In this document: piece by piece, positions 20,844 through 32,828 of the stretch | Layout of the letters: each line of letters starts with the position of its first letter | Position numbering within the stretch: position 1 is the stretch's first letter | Origin: Rhodocollybia butyracea | Taxonomy: Eukaryota > Basidiomycota > Agaricomycetes > Agaricales > Omphalotaceae | DNA: 64,000 nt | Direction: 5' to 3' | Assembly: GCA_015501585.1 (NCBI GenBank) | Contig: JADNRY010000311.1 | Coordinates: forward strand, 1-64,000 | Program-made: the position numbers and the translations under genes | The notes under the pieces: generated by a model | Database searches by the model: none | What the model was told of the DNA's origin: nothing | What the model saw: the letters and a program-made list of their open reading frames with translations, nothing else

Positions 20844-23800
20844 ATCAAGACTCAAGCTCGTTTTACTGGGAGATCATGCCAATGGCCATACTATGGAAGG
20901 TCGGGGTGGTGGCAGAAAGGAACTATTCAGCATGCCGGCTCAACATCTGGATATGATGATTTCAAACTGCTGTCTGGACCTCCCTACCCTCAAGAGAGCG
21001 GCTGGGTGGCCACTGCCTGATAGAAATTTTCGACTGGTGCCGCCTGCAGCGAGTTCTCTGATACAACCTTTCCAGGTTTGGGGTGACCTCCGAAGCAAGA
21101 GCCCCAAAGTCGGTCTCATGCCAGAAGTAGGCCCGATTGTCTATGTCCAGGAAGTTTCTTAATCAAAGCTGCCACAGCAATTACTTCCGCTTTCTGTTAA
21201 TAATAAATACTTTTACTTTCGTTCTTTCCGCCGTCACTCTCGGCCGTCTTGCACGCTCTGGATGAGCGAATACCAATACTTATGATTCCGCCATGCAAGA
21301 GCGATGGGTCATCATTTAGCGGTGATGCCGATGTTTGCACTACTCCGAATGACAACTACCATAATAGACCTTCACCCACATGCTATGCTGGCAATGAATC
21401 ATCTGAGATACTGGCTCACTGTGGCATCGATGTCAGTGACCCTCAGTTGATGGCAGATTTTTGCGATGCTATTGACCAGCGGCTTGTGTTGCCATTCAAG
21501 TAAACAACTAATCTACATTCTATCGAGTCACTGGAAACAGCGGCGGGTGCACATCCACCTTCACACACCACCTCTCCCATCCAGCTCCTAAGTTTATAAA
21601 CTCTCACCTTTGCTTCCCTGAAAGTGTTCCGATTTGGCAAACATGGCTGTGAACATACGACGACCTCGCCGAAGCATTGAGCATTGCACAATGCATATTA
21701 ATACAAAATGCTGCCAAGTGCAAATAATAAAAGTTAAAAAGAAGGGGGGGGGCCTCTACGAGCTCAATCACCGGGAAGGTTGGGAAGATGGCATCAACAA
21801 ATCGAGTAACCGGCATGGCGGCTCAACATCAGGTCGGCAAGAAATACTCGATCTGGTGACTTGTGAAGAATCAGACACTCATTTGACACCTATAAGACCT
21901 TCCCTTCCCTTCATCAGAGTCGGGGATCTAATCAGCTGATGGTTGACACTCATATGGGGTCTGAGCTGAGGGATGTATGATCCTATACTTTAAATTCGGT
22001 CGGGGCGCTTAAATTTGATTGGTAATAGTGACTAAGCAGCTCTGGCCGCGCAGCGGCTGCCGGTAGAACCGGATCCGTGTAAATCGCCACGCAGCGGCTC
22101 TGTACTGCAAATAGTACCGTATAAACCTGTATGTTCAGATATTACTGTAGATGTTTGTAGATCTTAATACTCTGAGCAAGGTAAGTAAATGATACTGAAT
22201 TTGATTTGTGCAACTTAATTTTCTGGATAACACGATAAGTCACCCAGCATCATCACGAAATGAAAGAAGGCGGGAAACATACTTTCCGGAATCCGCTTCC
22301 TAACAATCTATTTTGCAGATTTCCTGCAGGTGTAGATGTCACAGATCCATACGGTCCGGGCTGGAGGATAGAAGTCCCGCCCCCGCATTCGACCTCAGGA
22401 TAAGTATTCGGGTAATACTACATCCTTTCATTTACTTTATTCCTCGATCATTCTTTATTTTTGATCCATTATTTTCATGTTCTAACTGTATTCCGAGCTA
22501 CCGTATTTAACTTAGAATAGTTACGATGTTGCACCCCAGTTGTTTCATTCGACGTTGTACCTGGGATATCACTAAGTAGTTTTACAATAGATCCTGCTGC
22601 CTGGATTCTAACCAGATCCCCAAAAGGTCTCTCTCCCTGATCATCAACAAAAGCCAGACTTTTCAAGTTGTTTTTGGTCTCCTTGACTTTTTCAGCAACT
22701 CATAAGTAGTAGATTGAATTGCTTCAAAAATTCAACCCTTGAAACTTGGCTTTTGGAACTCCCCTGTAGTAGCTATCACCAAAACAGTTGGATTTTTGTG
22801 AGATACAACTGAGGGTTGATAGGTTGATAATCTTCAATTGCGGTACCATTTGGCTGCCATCACTCAGTCATGGGTGTCCCATACAACAAGTCTGATAGTC
22901 CGAGTAGCACTAATCCTCTGCGTGCATTTTAGCAGGATGTTATCTTTTCACTCCAGAATCAAGCTTGGCTAGGGTGAGTATGCCATATGGCCACCAATTT
23001 GTACTCTTCTGGATTGGTAAAGCCAAGTTACTTATGTATGCCAGATGTAACTATGCTCATCTTTTACTTATTTCCAACAAATTTCTCTGCCACAGCAGAC
23101 TCCGGAGTGGGCTGGGTGCATTTATGGCTCACAGGTGCAGTGCAATGTGCGTTGCATGTACATCCGACAGAACCCAGGTGTTCCAGGTTCAATGGTACCA
23201 CCATCACCTCCTTCCTTCCTCTCCGTGACGTAGTCACGGGTCATAAGCTTGTTTTTGTTATTTTATGGAGTCTATGCTAACATTTCAATAAAAACATGAT
23301 GAAATGTGCAGTAGTGCATTGAAGCTTTCTATACCACTTATCAATCATGGTGAGCCGAGATTGGTGTCCAAAACTTCTGAGATTGGCCGAAAGTCGAGCG
23401 GGATTTATATTCTGGTCTGGTTCAGAAAATTGTATGACCATGAACTGGACTTTCAGTCCCATCACCAAAACCCAAAAGTTCAGTACTAGACTTTTTGTGC
23501 ACTACTCCCCATACCTCTCCCAGGACTGCGAAATTATCTCGGCCCTATTCCGGATCGCAGGCGCACAAGCAATTGATAAGGTACCAGAACATTTATGGTG
23601 ATGTTACATAGACAATGTGGTAGATACGAGTATTCACCCGCTAGGCATCTGACCTCACTTAGAAGTGAGAGTCTTGTACGTCATACCGGAATATCTACAG
23701 GAAACAGTCAGGGTAGCTCATATTGTATCAGACATGAAGAAAAGACGCTTTACCCGATTCTCTCAGCACCTGGGTCATTGAAGATTCTGATGAAAAAAAG

Positions 23801-25016
23801 AGTGCATCAACATCAAAATATTATCAAGTGGTAGTTACTTCTATGGCGCTCACATGTAACCTCGGTTAGAATGGACCCCAAGTTCTTTTTCAAAGAAATT
23901 AAAGAGAGACTTTGCGTATCCATCATGCTTTTCGACGACAAGACCCACAATCACCTTAGGCAGACATCAGGAAAGCGCAAGGAAGATGCAAATAGTAAAG
24001 GTAGACAGACTAACAAGATTCAAAACAAACGCGGGCTCGTGTGTCCCACCAAAATTCAAAGTCTCGTTGTACGAGACAGACGTTGAGATAAATCCTTCCA
24101 TACCAAATGATTCAGCAGCAGCCTAGAAGTTGTATCCTATTACTGTCACTACCCATTTGGTGTAGATCCATGACAGACCTTTGCAAGACTGAGTGACAAG
24201 GCCTTCTCGTCTGCAACCTGTAGACAAATATTGACGAGGTAAGCATAATGTAATATCCAAGGAGATGGAAATAGAGACTGGGGCTCACCTTAACGTTAGT
24301 GGTGAGTTGAACAATGGGCATTTCTTCAAAATAAGCAACGACAACGGAGTGTAGTGGATAAGTTGGATGTCTGGGGGAGAATGATGACTAGAGCAGAGTA
24401 TTTATGACTTCCTCAAAACATCAACAAAACTATCAAGTTACTCAGAAAAACTGTTTCACAATCAGAACCGATCTTGATATCATGATAATGATCGTCTTCT
24501 AACGCCACCTGAAGTGGTAACCGAGTGTATTGAACATATTGCAATATTCAGATCATCTTATTCAATGGTAAAGTTGTGCCCCATTTGGTCTGCCAACATG
24601 CACAATGATCAAAACTTGGTACACCGAAACATCGGTGACCTTGCTTTTTACAGTATTCACATGACCTGGCACCTCACATCAACACCTGAGCTATGACACC
24701 TCAACAGCTGGTGTACAGATGTCGAGATAATGACGGAACCGTGCCTATTTGTCCCTGAAAAGTGACGGCCTAGTTCAAAATCCAGGCCATGACCTTCCTG
24801 GGCGCTGACCGCGCAGGTGAGATCTGGGCGTCAGATCTGTCTCAGGCGCTAGAGGCAACAATTACTTGATCCATGCAACAGGTACTCCCGGTAAGTGCTG
24901 GTCACCCTCCGCTCTGGCATCTGCCATAACACCACAATAAGATTGTCTTTGACTACACTTGCCGCGATTGTAAAGATGGCATGAGGGGTACATATCACAG
25001 GAGGTCACAAATACTG
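20844..25016. other. 4.2 kb without an assignable gene
   Basis: Plus-strand frames at 20893-21162, 21249-21503 and 21634-21939, and a minus-strand frame at 22475-22666 (contains FVDDQGERPFGDLVRIQ, protein-like but unrecognised), are the best candidates. None shows a family motif, and no clear splice-linked model emerged. GCAGCGGCT repeats at 22044-22100. Otherwise I see no ordered structure. Confidence 0.3.
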
Positions 25017-25018
25017 TA

Positions 25019-25288
25019 CTAATCAGAGCAATGCGTCGGTCATGGGTCACAGGAAAACGACCAACTGTTACAGAGGTCACTGGTCGCTTAGCATGCCAAC
25101 AAGATCCTTTATTCATCAATTGGTCACAAAATAATTTTTTCCCCCAAAAAAACACGAGAAAAAGTGCTAAATTTGACCTTGTTTGACGAAGACTTTTCCT
25201 CACTCACGGGCCAGGGGTTGATCTGATGAAATATAAATTTCGTTGGGTTGGTCACGGGTCACATCCCCTGACGAACTGTTCTGATTAG
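25019..25288. mobile_element. 270-bp MITE with TA target duplication (Tc1/mariner-like)
   Basis: The terminal inverted repeats read CTAATCAGAGCAATGCGTCG on the left and its near-inverse ending CTGTTCTGATTAG on the right, each flanked by TA (25017-25018, 25289-25290). Paired subterminal blocks (GGTCA(T/C)GGGTCAC) extend the inverted repeat. It has no coding capacity of its own. The superfamily call rests on the TA duplication only. Confidence 0.6.
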
Positions 25289-25868
25289 TACAATACGGTG
25301 CCTACAAAATTAACTTAAGTTAGCTTGTCAGGTTAATTTAACTTATATTTACTTGTCTAACTTGTCCTTACATCAGAGCTCTCTGAGGTTGTGCCTGGCT
25401 AGTTTCCATCTCAAAACAGTGTAGCTATCCAGGGAACCTATAATTGCTGGGATCTTAAGATTCTGTTCGGATGATTCTGATTGGAATGCAGAATCAGAAC
25501 CGGATCTGCTTCAACTTATGTAACGATGAAAACCGCGCTGCTACTACAGGAGTTTCAATTTGAAAAGTCATAAAATCACTCCTAGATTGCTCTATATCTC
25601 TTACTGAAGCACTGGCACTATTAACTTGGGCTTTAATTATACTGAATCATACTGTGTTTCTTGTCTTGTCAAAACTTGATACTTAAGCATGGATTTAATG
25701 CCTCCTCAGTACATAGTTTTTTCTGCTATAAGGAAAAAAATCATGGCCGCGATGTGTACATGTACAGGCTGCGCCAGGTATAATACCGTACTGTGCCATA
25801 GTTTGCTCATACAAGTCAAGTACGTAAGAGGCACTGCAGTGTGTCCAAAACTACAGCAATTTGCGTAC

Positions 25869-26080
25869 TCACCAGCACTGAATTATCAGGTAGACTGTGA
25901 TCAACTACCAATTCTTATCACAACTCACCAAAGGCTGTAGACTTTGTCTGCACAAGCAATCTCATTTGAGAATCTCACCAGCACTGAATTATCAGATAGA
26001 CTGTGATCAACTACCAACTCTTATCACAACTCACTAACTGTAGACTTTGTCTGTACAAGCAATCTCATTTGGGAATTGAG
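25869..26080 (+). repeat. Tandem duplication, 106-bp period
   Basis: The block starting TCACCAGCACTGAATTATCA at 25869 recurs at 25975 with few changes, including the ending AGCAATCTCATTTG. No gene is associated. Confidence 0.85.
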
Positions 26081-26087
26081 AATCTAT

Positions 26088-26420
26088 ACAGACAATAACA
26101 TGAGGGTGGATATACAAAGTAAAATACAAGTTTGTCAATCGATAAGTTTGGGAATCAGAGTCTGAGATATCTTTACCAGAAATGTTCCAGTGGGGGAGAC
26201 TGAAGGCATCAACTCCTCCATAAAAATGGTGTAATCACAACCACTAGAAACATGCAAAGATATCATATGGGCAATGCATTGGCAGGATGTTAGGACTGTC
26301 TTCAAGTCTCAAGTTAGTCTTAGGGTGTAACTAAAAGATATCTCAGACTCTGATTCCCAAACTTATCGATTGACAAACTTGTATTTTACTTTGTATATCC
26401 ACCCTCATGTTATTGTCTGT
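26088..26420. mobile_element. Foldback element with ~88-bp near-perfect arms
   Basis: The left arm 26088-26175 starts ACAGACAATAACATGAGGGT; the right arm 26333-26420 is its inverse with about one base difference. The loop is about 157 bp and non-coding. No clear target duplication was seen (TA on the left, TT on the right). Confidence 0.75.
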
Positions 26421-27464
26421 TAGCCAGTGGTGATTGTGAATGCTGTTTCTCCTGAAAAATATTGGCTCCTTGCAAGTAGTCGTAATTTTCTATGAGTCCC
26501 ACCCCTACAGATCCATGGGAAATAGATACTGTGATCCATGGGCCAAGATATCTGCAGGTATTCTCATGCTTATACCAGCATTTGGACTCATGGATGTTGA
26601 AACTAGATTAATATATGAGTATACATGTATCTAATCAGTAATGTGAGTCAACCATGATCAACATCTATCAATATATCCTATGTTGAAACCAACCCTCAAA
26701 GACTATATGCAACCTCTTTACATGATTGGATACATCCTGAATCATGTAGTCATCTGTGCTATTTGATATTAGTCATATGATACATAGCTTGTATGCTGCG
26801 TTGCAGTACCTATGGGCTCCATAAGGAAACAGTGAAATAATGTGTATCCCACCCCACCATGGGCCGGCAGAACATGTCTGAGAAAGGCTAAAGGAAATTT
26901 TAGATTTTATGACAATTTTGGCGGCTGAAAAGGTAACTATCATAGCTGTGAAAAGTTCTTGGAAAATAAACATTTCTCAAGAAGTTTCCCGTTTGAGATT
27001 ATCCCAGTAACCAACTGCACTTCCCGCCCAGGAAAGATCTCCTTTCCGATGATTGGGTGATGAGTGGGTGATGACTACATCAGGAAATCAGTCCTTGAAT
27101 AATATTCAATGTATTAGTTGAATGTCCCAAATAAATGGATAACGGAGATTGTATTCCGCCAATATGTCAAAATCATGGCAGCTATTTTGTACAGCTCAAA
27201 TATTCCTGAATAGTATCAAAAATTATCAAAAATTACTCAAAATTTTATCTTTGGTTTATCTGACAGCCTAATAAGAACACTATTCAGAGTTTGTGTTAAA
27301 CATGACTTTCAGTAGCTCTAGTGAATTGTGTATCCAGTTCTTCTCACAGGTGATTGTCGGAGGTGAAACTCGGTTGTGACGATCGTCAAATAGAGTTCTG
27401 ATTCAAGGGACCGGAAGCATGAGCCGGCACCTGCCCTAAACATGACATACTAAAATCACATGGA

Positions 27465-28690
27465 TCATAGCATGGGGTCGGGCTCAAGGTAGGCCTTCAG
27501 TTGCATTGGTTGTATTGCATCATTCCGGCTGTAGAGGTCAGGGATCTTCTTCCCGCCTTCTTCTAGCAGGCTAGAGTTTGAAGTTCCAATTCAATTCAGT
27601 TTATTTACCAAAAATTCAATGAATCATGAATTGGACCGGTCCATAAAAAAGCTAAATCTGGATGAATCACGGACTTGCACTGATTGGACCGGTCCACTGG
27701 ACCAATTCTTCATGATTCATGCCGTTTAAATCAGTGCAAATTTAAATTGATGAAGACTGATTTAAACTGGACTTAAACAATGAAAAAATACAAGAAACTA
27801 CTGTAAAACATTCAAGTATACTGCTATCTTACCATACAGGAAGGCTTTCTTGGTTTGGTAGTAGTTGGTCACCTGCTGAAACAGACCACTGGTGGTGTAA
27901 TATATACAGTATTATCAGTAGTCTTTTCAGTCTTGTATTGAGCCTTTGCTTGAAAGATATGTTGTCAGTTAAAATATATGGATTTTATTGGTAAGAAATG
28001 GGGAAAATGTACTAATTTATGCATATTATATTGGCTTTGTGGCTGTGTAGGTTTAGACCAGTTTAAACTGATTCAGAGCAGTTCATCTTTTTTGTGAAAA
28101 TTTGATGAATCATGAACTGGTCCATTTACCATCAGTTCATTTTGCAATTCAGTTCAATGCAATTCATCAGTTGTTTGTGATCCATTGAATTGGACCTTAA
28201 AACCCTAAGCAGGGCTGACATGGTTTCCTGGTCGATTGGGGCTTCAAGGAAGGATTTCTGGATTTTGGTTAGTCTCTTAGTTACACTTTCGGACATATCA
28301 TTAGTTTGGGCTAAGTATTGTGTGATTGCACCAATTGTTAGTTGTATCTGTTGGCGCTTTGCTTCTAGAGTGGGGTGGCCATTTGCGCACAGTTGATTCA
28401 ATTCTTTCTATAAGGGGGAGCTATGGAGACATGTCACTAGAGGGTTTCCAATCCCTCCAAGGTCCCGCGCAAATTCTCCGTCTGCTAGGACTTTGGTGTT
28501 TGTAGGGAAGCCATCATCATGAGCATTAAGTTTTCAGGACTGAAAGACGGATGTGTGGTACTGTTCCAACCCTACTGGGATGATTTCAGTTTTTCGAACA
28601 TTGAATTTGGGAGCAATCGTAGGAGATCTGAGGACTTGTTGTCACTGCATAGGTAAGCGGCGGTGTTGTCTGCAAAGAGACACCTGTAGT
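27465..28690 (-). pseudogene. Tad-like LINE reverse transcriptase fragment, split by a hAT MITE
   Basis: Minus-strand segments in order: RCLFADNTAAYL at about 28660-28680, the reverse transcriptase active-site motif (F/Y-A-D-D) with its second Asp changed to Asn; then KTEIIPVG near 28590; then, in a frame up to 28401, the post-RT region QLTIGAITQYLAQTNDMSES. The frame stops inside the MITE at 28207 but continues across it (EEGGKKIPDLYSRNDAIQPM) to a TGA at 27465-27467 when the MITE and one target copy are left out. Family knowledge: these proteins make a DNA copy of the LINE RNA at the target. The frameshifts, the Asn substitution and the insertion make this copy dead. It covers the part of the protein that is missing from the LINE at 61083-63334. 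Confidence 0.7.
27572..28207 (-). mobile_element. hAT MITE (636 bp) inserted in the LINE fragment
   Basis: Ends are TAGAGTTTGAAGTTCCAATT and the inverse ending TTGGACCTTAAAACCCTA. The target duplicate is AGCAGGC on the left and AGCAGGGC on the right, one base lost. It is an inverted relative of the element at 38309-39136. The inner sequence has further GGACCGGTCC-type inverted pairs and no gene. Confidence 0.8.
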
Positions 28691-28696
28691 TGTAAG

Positions 28697-29007
28697 TTCA
28701 ATGCATAAAAACAGGGCATCATGTCCTACACTCAAATACTGGGTTGTTCAATGCATTAAAATATGTACAATGCCTGGGTCATATGACACAGACATTGGGG
28801 TCGACTCAAAAGGGATTACATTACACTGGCCGCATTTGGACATATAAATAAATCAAATAAATGATATTGGAGCCCAAAGTGGAACTGCCAGAGCTTTAAT
28901 GCATTAAAACATGATTAAAGACTAATAGCTAGATAAGTGGTATAATAAGCACCTACATCTCAATGTAGTCAGTCAGTAGTACATGTTCAATGCATTAAAA
29001 CAGGGCA
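28697..29007. repeat. Segment bounded by a ~23-bp direct repeat
   Basis: TTCAATGCATTAAAACAGGG-type sequence occurs at 28697 and 28985, with a shorter copy at 28747 and an inverted echo near 28895. The right copy overlaps the end of the readable KDZ exon, the left copy lies next to the LINE fragment; the stretch between has no frame. Confidence 0.5.
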
Positions 29008-30818
29008 TATCTCCTGACAGCCGCAGAATGAGGGTCGAGGTGAGTCACTGGAAACCAGCATTGTCTGATTAATTGTTGACGCCATTTGCCAGCATGGTAC
29101 TGATTGAGACAGTTGCAGTAATGAAGAATAATGTCATGTATACCGTTTGTGTCAATTACAGTAAAATCTTTCACAATGCAAGCATTTAGACAGCCTTCTC
29201 CTCGTCAATGGCCCAACTGAACAAATATACCTATATCCTTGAGCTGGATTCGCTCAAAAGACCTTCCGTTCCATTTCTACCCATATGTTCAATATTAGAT
29301 CCTTCAACACACAAAAAGATATACACACCTCAATGACATCCAAAGGCCTGTCAAAGTGACACTCCCTGCAGCATGACTGGCAGAGCAGGTCATCGCCAAA
29401 ACAGTTCAGACAATGATACAGAGGTTTGCACGCCAAGTCAGATCTCTGATAAATGATGCATTTGTTGTGCTCTGAATCACCTCGTCCCTCATTCCTGAGG
29501 AACTCCGAAAGATATTCATCTGCAAATGGCCTCCATTCTTGGAAAGGTTAGTCCTAATCCAAAAATCAATATAGAGTCAATGAGGGAAGAAGACTCTGGC
29601 TTCAGCGAAGCCAAATATCGCTGTTGTGATTTAACTATTGCATACCAAACAATCCCCCCAATATTGTCAGCTACCTGGCTGTTACGTTCATGCCTTTCCA
29701 TCATTATTCCGAGATGTTCCGACTCATTCCGAGACTCTCTGAGACTCCCTCACCTTCTCTCACGGTCTCTCATGGCTCCGATAGTTCCCACGACCTCTGG
29801 CAGCTCTGAAACTCCATTCTCTATTTTATTCCTTCCGATATACCTTTGGACTTCACAAATTCACTCCTACTACAGCACTCACATTTCCGACACCTTTATC
29901 GGCCATACCTTCGGCCGACTCTTTCGGTACTCATTACTTTCCCACGGTGGTCCGCAGTGCGCTGACGTTCATCTCTTTTGTCTTTTCTACTCTATTGCTT
30001 ATTGTTTTATCATTTGTATTGATTCCACCTTGTTCCAGCCTTGGCACTACCTCAGTCTGACTTTATTGTCTTTATTTAACAATTAGGTCACTTGTATATA
30101 AGCTAGGTACTTTGTACTATCATTCCTCAGCCACAAATCATGAGTAATCAAGCTATACCAGTTATTGCACACTTTTCCGAGCTTTCCTTAAGTCTTTCTT
30201 TGTTCCTTATTCTCGCCGTGCTGTCCGATACCGGCCGACTCGGCTCGGTCTCTATCTTGGACATACCTCGGACTATTCTCACGCCTATTCCTCGGTCCGA
30301 TCTCGGCAATTCCTCGCACTTTACTTCCTCTCCTTCTGGGACAACCTTGGTGGTGTATTGGGGGTGTTGCTAATAGCTTCACCGAAGTCCCACCTTTTCC
30401 TCGGCCTTGTAGTCTATTCCGGATATCATTCCCACGATTCTGATCTTGCCTTTCGGCCCTACGTCCGCTCCGCTTCCATTCCGGCCTAGGTTGCACGACC
30501 TTGTCACTGGCCAGATATGAAATTAAAGCCTGAGGAGGTGAAGTTCATGAGAGCATCGAGAATGAGGCTAGACGGTTGTTCTGCAATAGCCAGGTCACAG
30601 ATTTTTTGCCTCTTCGAAGAAGCTGGAACTAAAACTTCAATATTAAGTCGTTTAACATGTTGACCATCTGTGGAAACTATATTTGTGGCAAGGGTGGCCT
30701 TCTTGTCAGGCTGTGAACCCAGCACTGCATTCAGGGATCTCCAATTTAATTTACGGTTCCCTAGGATTTGGGGGGTAGACCCTGGCACCCTGGAAGTACC
30801 TGTGCTCTTGGGGTGCAC
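28995..30818 (-). pseudogene. KDZ (Kyakuja-Dileera-Zisupton) transposase N-terminal part, CxC2-like, split by a solo LTR
   Basis: Reading leftward: a low-complexity head (30818-30507) ending GFNFISGQ, interrupted by an LTR, then VADNIGGIVWYAIVKSQQRY (29679 on), the conserved block before the zinc cluster. A later exon has EWRPFADEYLSEFLRNEGRG and the cysteine cluster CLNCFGDDLLCQSCCRECH (29357-29413). A 52-nt intron (29277-29328) leads to WNGRSFERIQLKDIGIF and DFTVIDTNGIHDIILHYC, then WFPVTHLDPHSAAVRRYALF and a stop at 28995-28997. KDZ proteins cut and paste large DNA transposons common in Agaricomycetes. Breaks: the LTR, a TGA at 29205-29207 (after QLGH, followed by CGA), and loss of the catalytic DDE part. 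The junction of exon 1 and exon 2 near 29540-29600 is not resolved, nor is the start (GTG at 30818). Confidence 0.75.
29680..30506 (+). mobile_element. Solo LTR (827 bp) inserted in the KDZ gene
   Basis: It starts TGTTACG and ends CTTGTCA, with CTGGC duplicated at 29675-29679 and 30507-30511. Leaving out the LTR and one CTGGC joins two KDZ frames without a shift (..ISGQ|VADN..), which fixes the borders independently. A TATA box, TATATAAG, lies at 30095-30102. The internal frame 29526-30086 is not a known protein. Confidence 0.85.
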
Positions 30819-31017
30819 TGGGGCCCCTGGTTACACTAAGGCCATCTTGGGCCAATCTATGGTTGCCTGGGCCATAGGGACTTTTTCCTGATGCAGGCTG
30901 ACCCTTTTGAACATTTTTACAAAGGAGAGGAATGTTTCCAGCAATTTGAGTGTGTACCTTAGTCTGAGTGATTAACGTTGCAGTAATTTAGATGTGTACG
31001 TTTAGTGCGGGTGGTAA

Positions 31018-31139
31018 GATAAAGTGATTGTGAGTCAACAAAAATAAAAGACCTTGGAGATAAGATGGCCTTGAAGAAGATAAAGTGATTGTGAGTCAAC
31101 AAAAATAAAAGACCTTGGAGATAAGATGGCCTTGAAGAT
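31018..31139 (+). repeat. Tandem duplication, two 61-bp units
   Basis: The block GATAAAGTGATTGTGAGTCA and what follows is repeated exactly for about 59 bases at 31018 and 31079. An LTR-like phrase (TGTGGGTGTTGTACAGACTA) follows at 31218, but no LTR borders were found. Confidence 0.85.
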
Positions 31140-31356
31140 AAGAAACTGACTATATAACTAATTATTTCAAAGGTAGTCCATTGCTGCTCTCAACCCCTCT
31201 GTAATCTACTTCAATGTCTGTGGGTGTTGTACAGACTAACCGGTTTGGTTTTCCCTTTTGGGGATGCCCAACTGACCAGCCCATATATCGACCACCCTGC
31301 AGAAGAAGATGGCTACTTACCACCCCACTGATGCACAAGAACTTAGAAGTGCAACA

Positions 31357-31700
31357 CTACTCCCACCCTTGAGCTATTAAGCGAGCAGTGCGACGACGGC
31401 TAGATTCCTGCCATGCATCCCACTCTTGCTGCAAAATATCCTCCCGTCTTTTGATCTTTGATTGCTCTTTCTCATCGGCTTGTTGCTGAGCTTGAACCCG
31501 CTTGCTGGGACCATAAAGTCTAGCATAAATTGTCAGTATCATATCCCACTCTAATATGACTGTATGCAACATACTTTAAACGACGCAGGGCCTCCTTTTC
31601 GGCTAACTCCTTGCGTCAAGGTTCCTGGTATCGCGCACATGCCTGAAGATGGCTTTCATTGGCCATCCACTTTTCCAGGTCTGTGACTCCTTGGTTAAGT
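31357..31700 (-). pseudogene. Unknown gene, C-terminal exons, charged coiled-coil-like
   Basis: Two exons join over a 55-nt intron (GTATGT..TGCTAG, about 31518-31573): the upstream one reads DLEKWMANESHLQACARYQEP, the downstream LYGPSKRVQAQQQADEKEQS and further helix-forming, charged residues to a TAG at 31357. The upstream exon contains one TGA at 31616-31618 between QEP and RKELAEKEALRRLK. The protein is rich in Glu, Lys, Arg and Gln and would form a long helix or coiled coil. I do not recognise the family. It may be the tail of a larger gene extending to the right; upstream exons were not found. Confidence 0.4.
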
Positions 31701-32091
31701 TTGGGAATATGCCTTCACAAAGGCATATTATAAAAGTGAACATCAAAACAGGTAATGAAGTACTCACTGCTGACGCTTTTGACAGGCCAAGTGCTCACAT
31801 CTTTTGGCAGCATAGTCATGACAGTACTGCAGCTTTGCAGTGTGTTTCAGGGATTCATCCATGGAATACTTAATCTTGTATTGCCCTTTAAGTAGTATAC
31901 TAGTAGTATGTATGAAATCTGATTGCAGCCAGATCTAGCTACTTACGTTTTTCCAGCATAGCTCAGCATAGTTGCCGCAATACTTACAGATACTTACTGC
32001 AGTCTGTCTCACATTCAAGAAATACGAAATTGAATTTGAGGCGGGATTATGGCAGGGCAAAAGGAAGCTAGATCTCGCTACTTATGAATAC

Positions 32092-32527
32092 TTAGGCATT
32101 TTCCACTACAAGCAGGGCAGCCTGTACAACCGGGTCATCCCAGTCCAGATCATTATCATTAGTGAAGCTCTCAGGAGCGGCGGATGACAGCAAATCCAAA
32201 CCATGGTTCCTTTGATTTTAATCAACAATAATAAAAAAGCATCCATAGAACAACTCACTCGTGTATAACGTCTGCGGAGTGGGTGCCATCGCTAGTCATC
32301 TGGGCAGGATAATCTAGCTGCATGTCATCCATCCACCTATACTTCCGCGTTTCGGGGTTATACAGGAGTGGGCCACGCTCAGGGTTGATACTGACAGCTA
32401 TATCGGTATCGTTGGATGGATCCGCCTCATCAATGAGAGGGATAGAGTGAGTTGAATTCCAAGGAAGAATCTGTGGTCGTACCAGACAGCCCAAGTAATG
32501 AGCTTTGTATATGTCTTGCGCATCCAT
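32092..32527 (-). CDS. Hypothetical protein, two exons, 128 aa
   Basis: ATG at 32527 opens a frame (MDAQDIYKAHYLGCLVRP) that runs to a donor at 32258 (GTGAGT) and rejoins in phase at 32209 after a 49-nt intron ending CAAAG; exon 2 ends with TAA at 32092. The joined frame is 387 bases. The product is acidic with a Trp/Asp-rich tail (DNDLDWDDPVVQAALLVVEN) and has no signal peptide, membrane segment or zinc cluster. No family is recognised. Nearby genes on the same strand (31357, 32829) have similar short introns and may be pieces of one larger gene or transposon. The intron borders are prediction only. Confidence 0.5.
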
Positions 32528-32828
32528 AATTTCGGGAGTTCGAGAGAATTGACTGCTCCATCCATGGAGACAAACTGCCTAAAAATTCCCCTTAAGATAA
32601 CCAGTTAGAAAAAATAGTGAAAATAGAAATGCAAGCACAACGTACAAATCAGGAAAGATCCCAAGGCGGGACCCACGTGTAATGACAATAAAATACAAAG
32701 GCAAATGCCAGAATGGGGGTACGTGTATTTCTTCTGGTTGGGGGATCCTGCGAAACACAATCCACTTGGAGGCAGGGAAGTCGTTGGGATAATGGGATTG
32801 TCAACCTCGGTCGCATTCCTGTCTCAGG

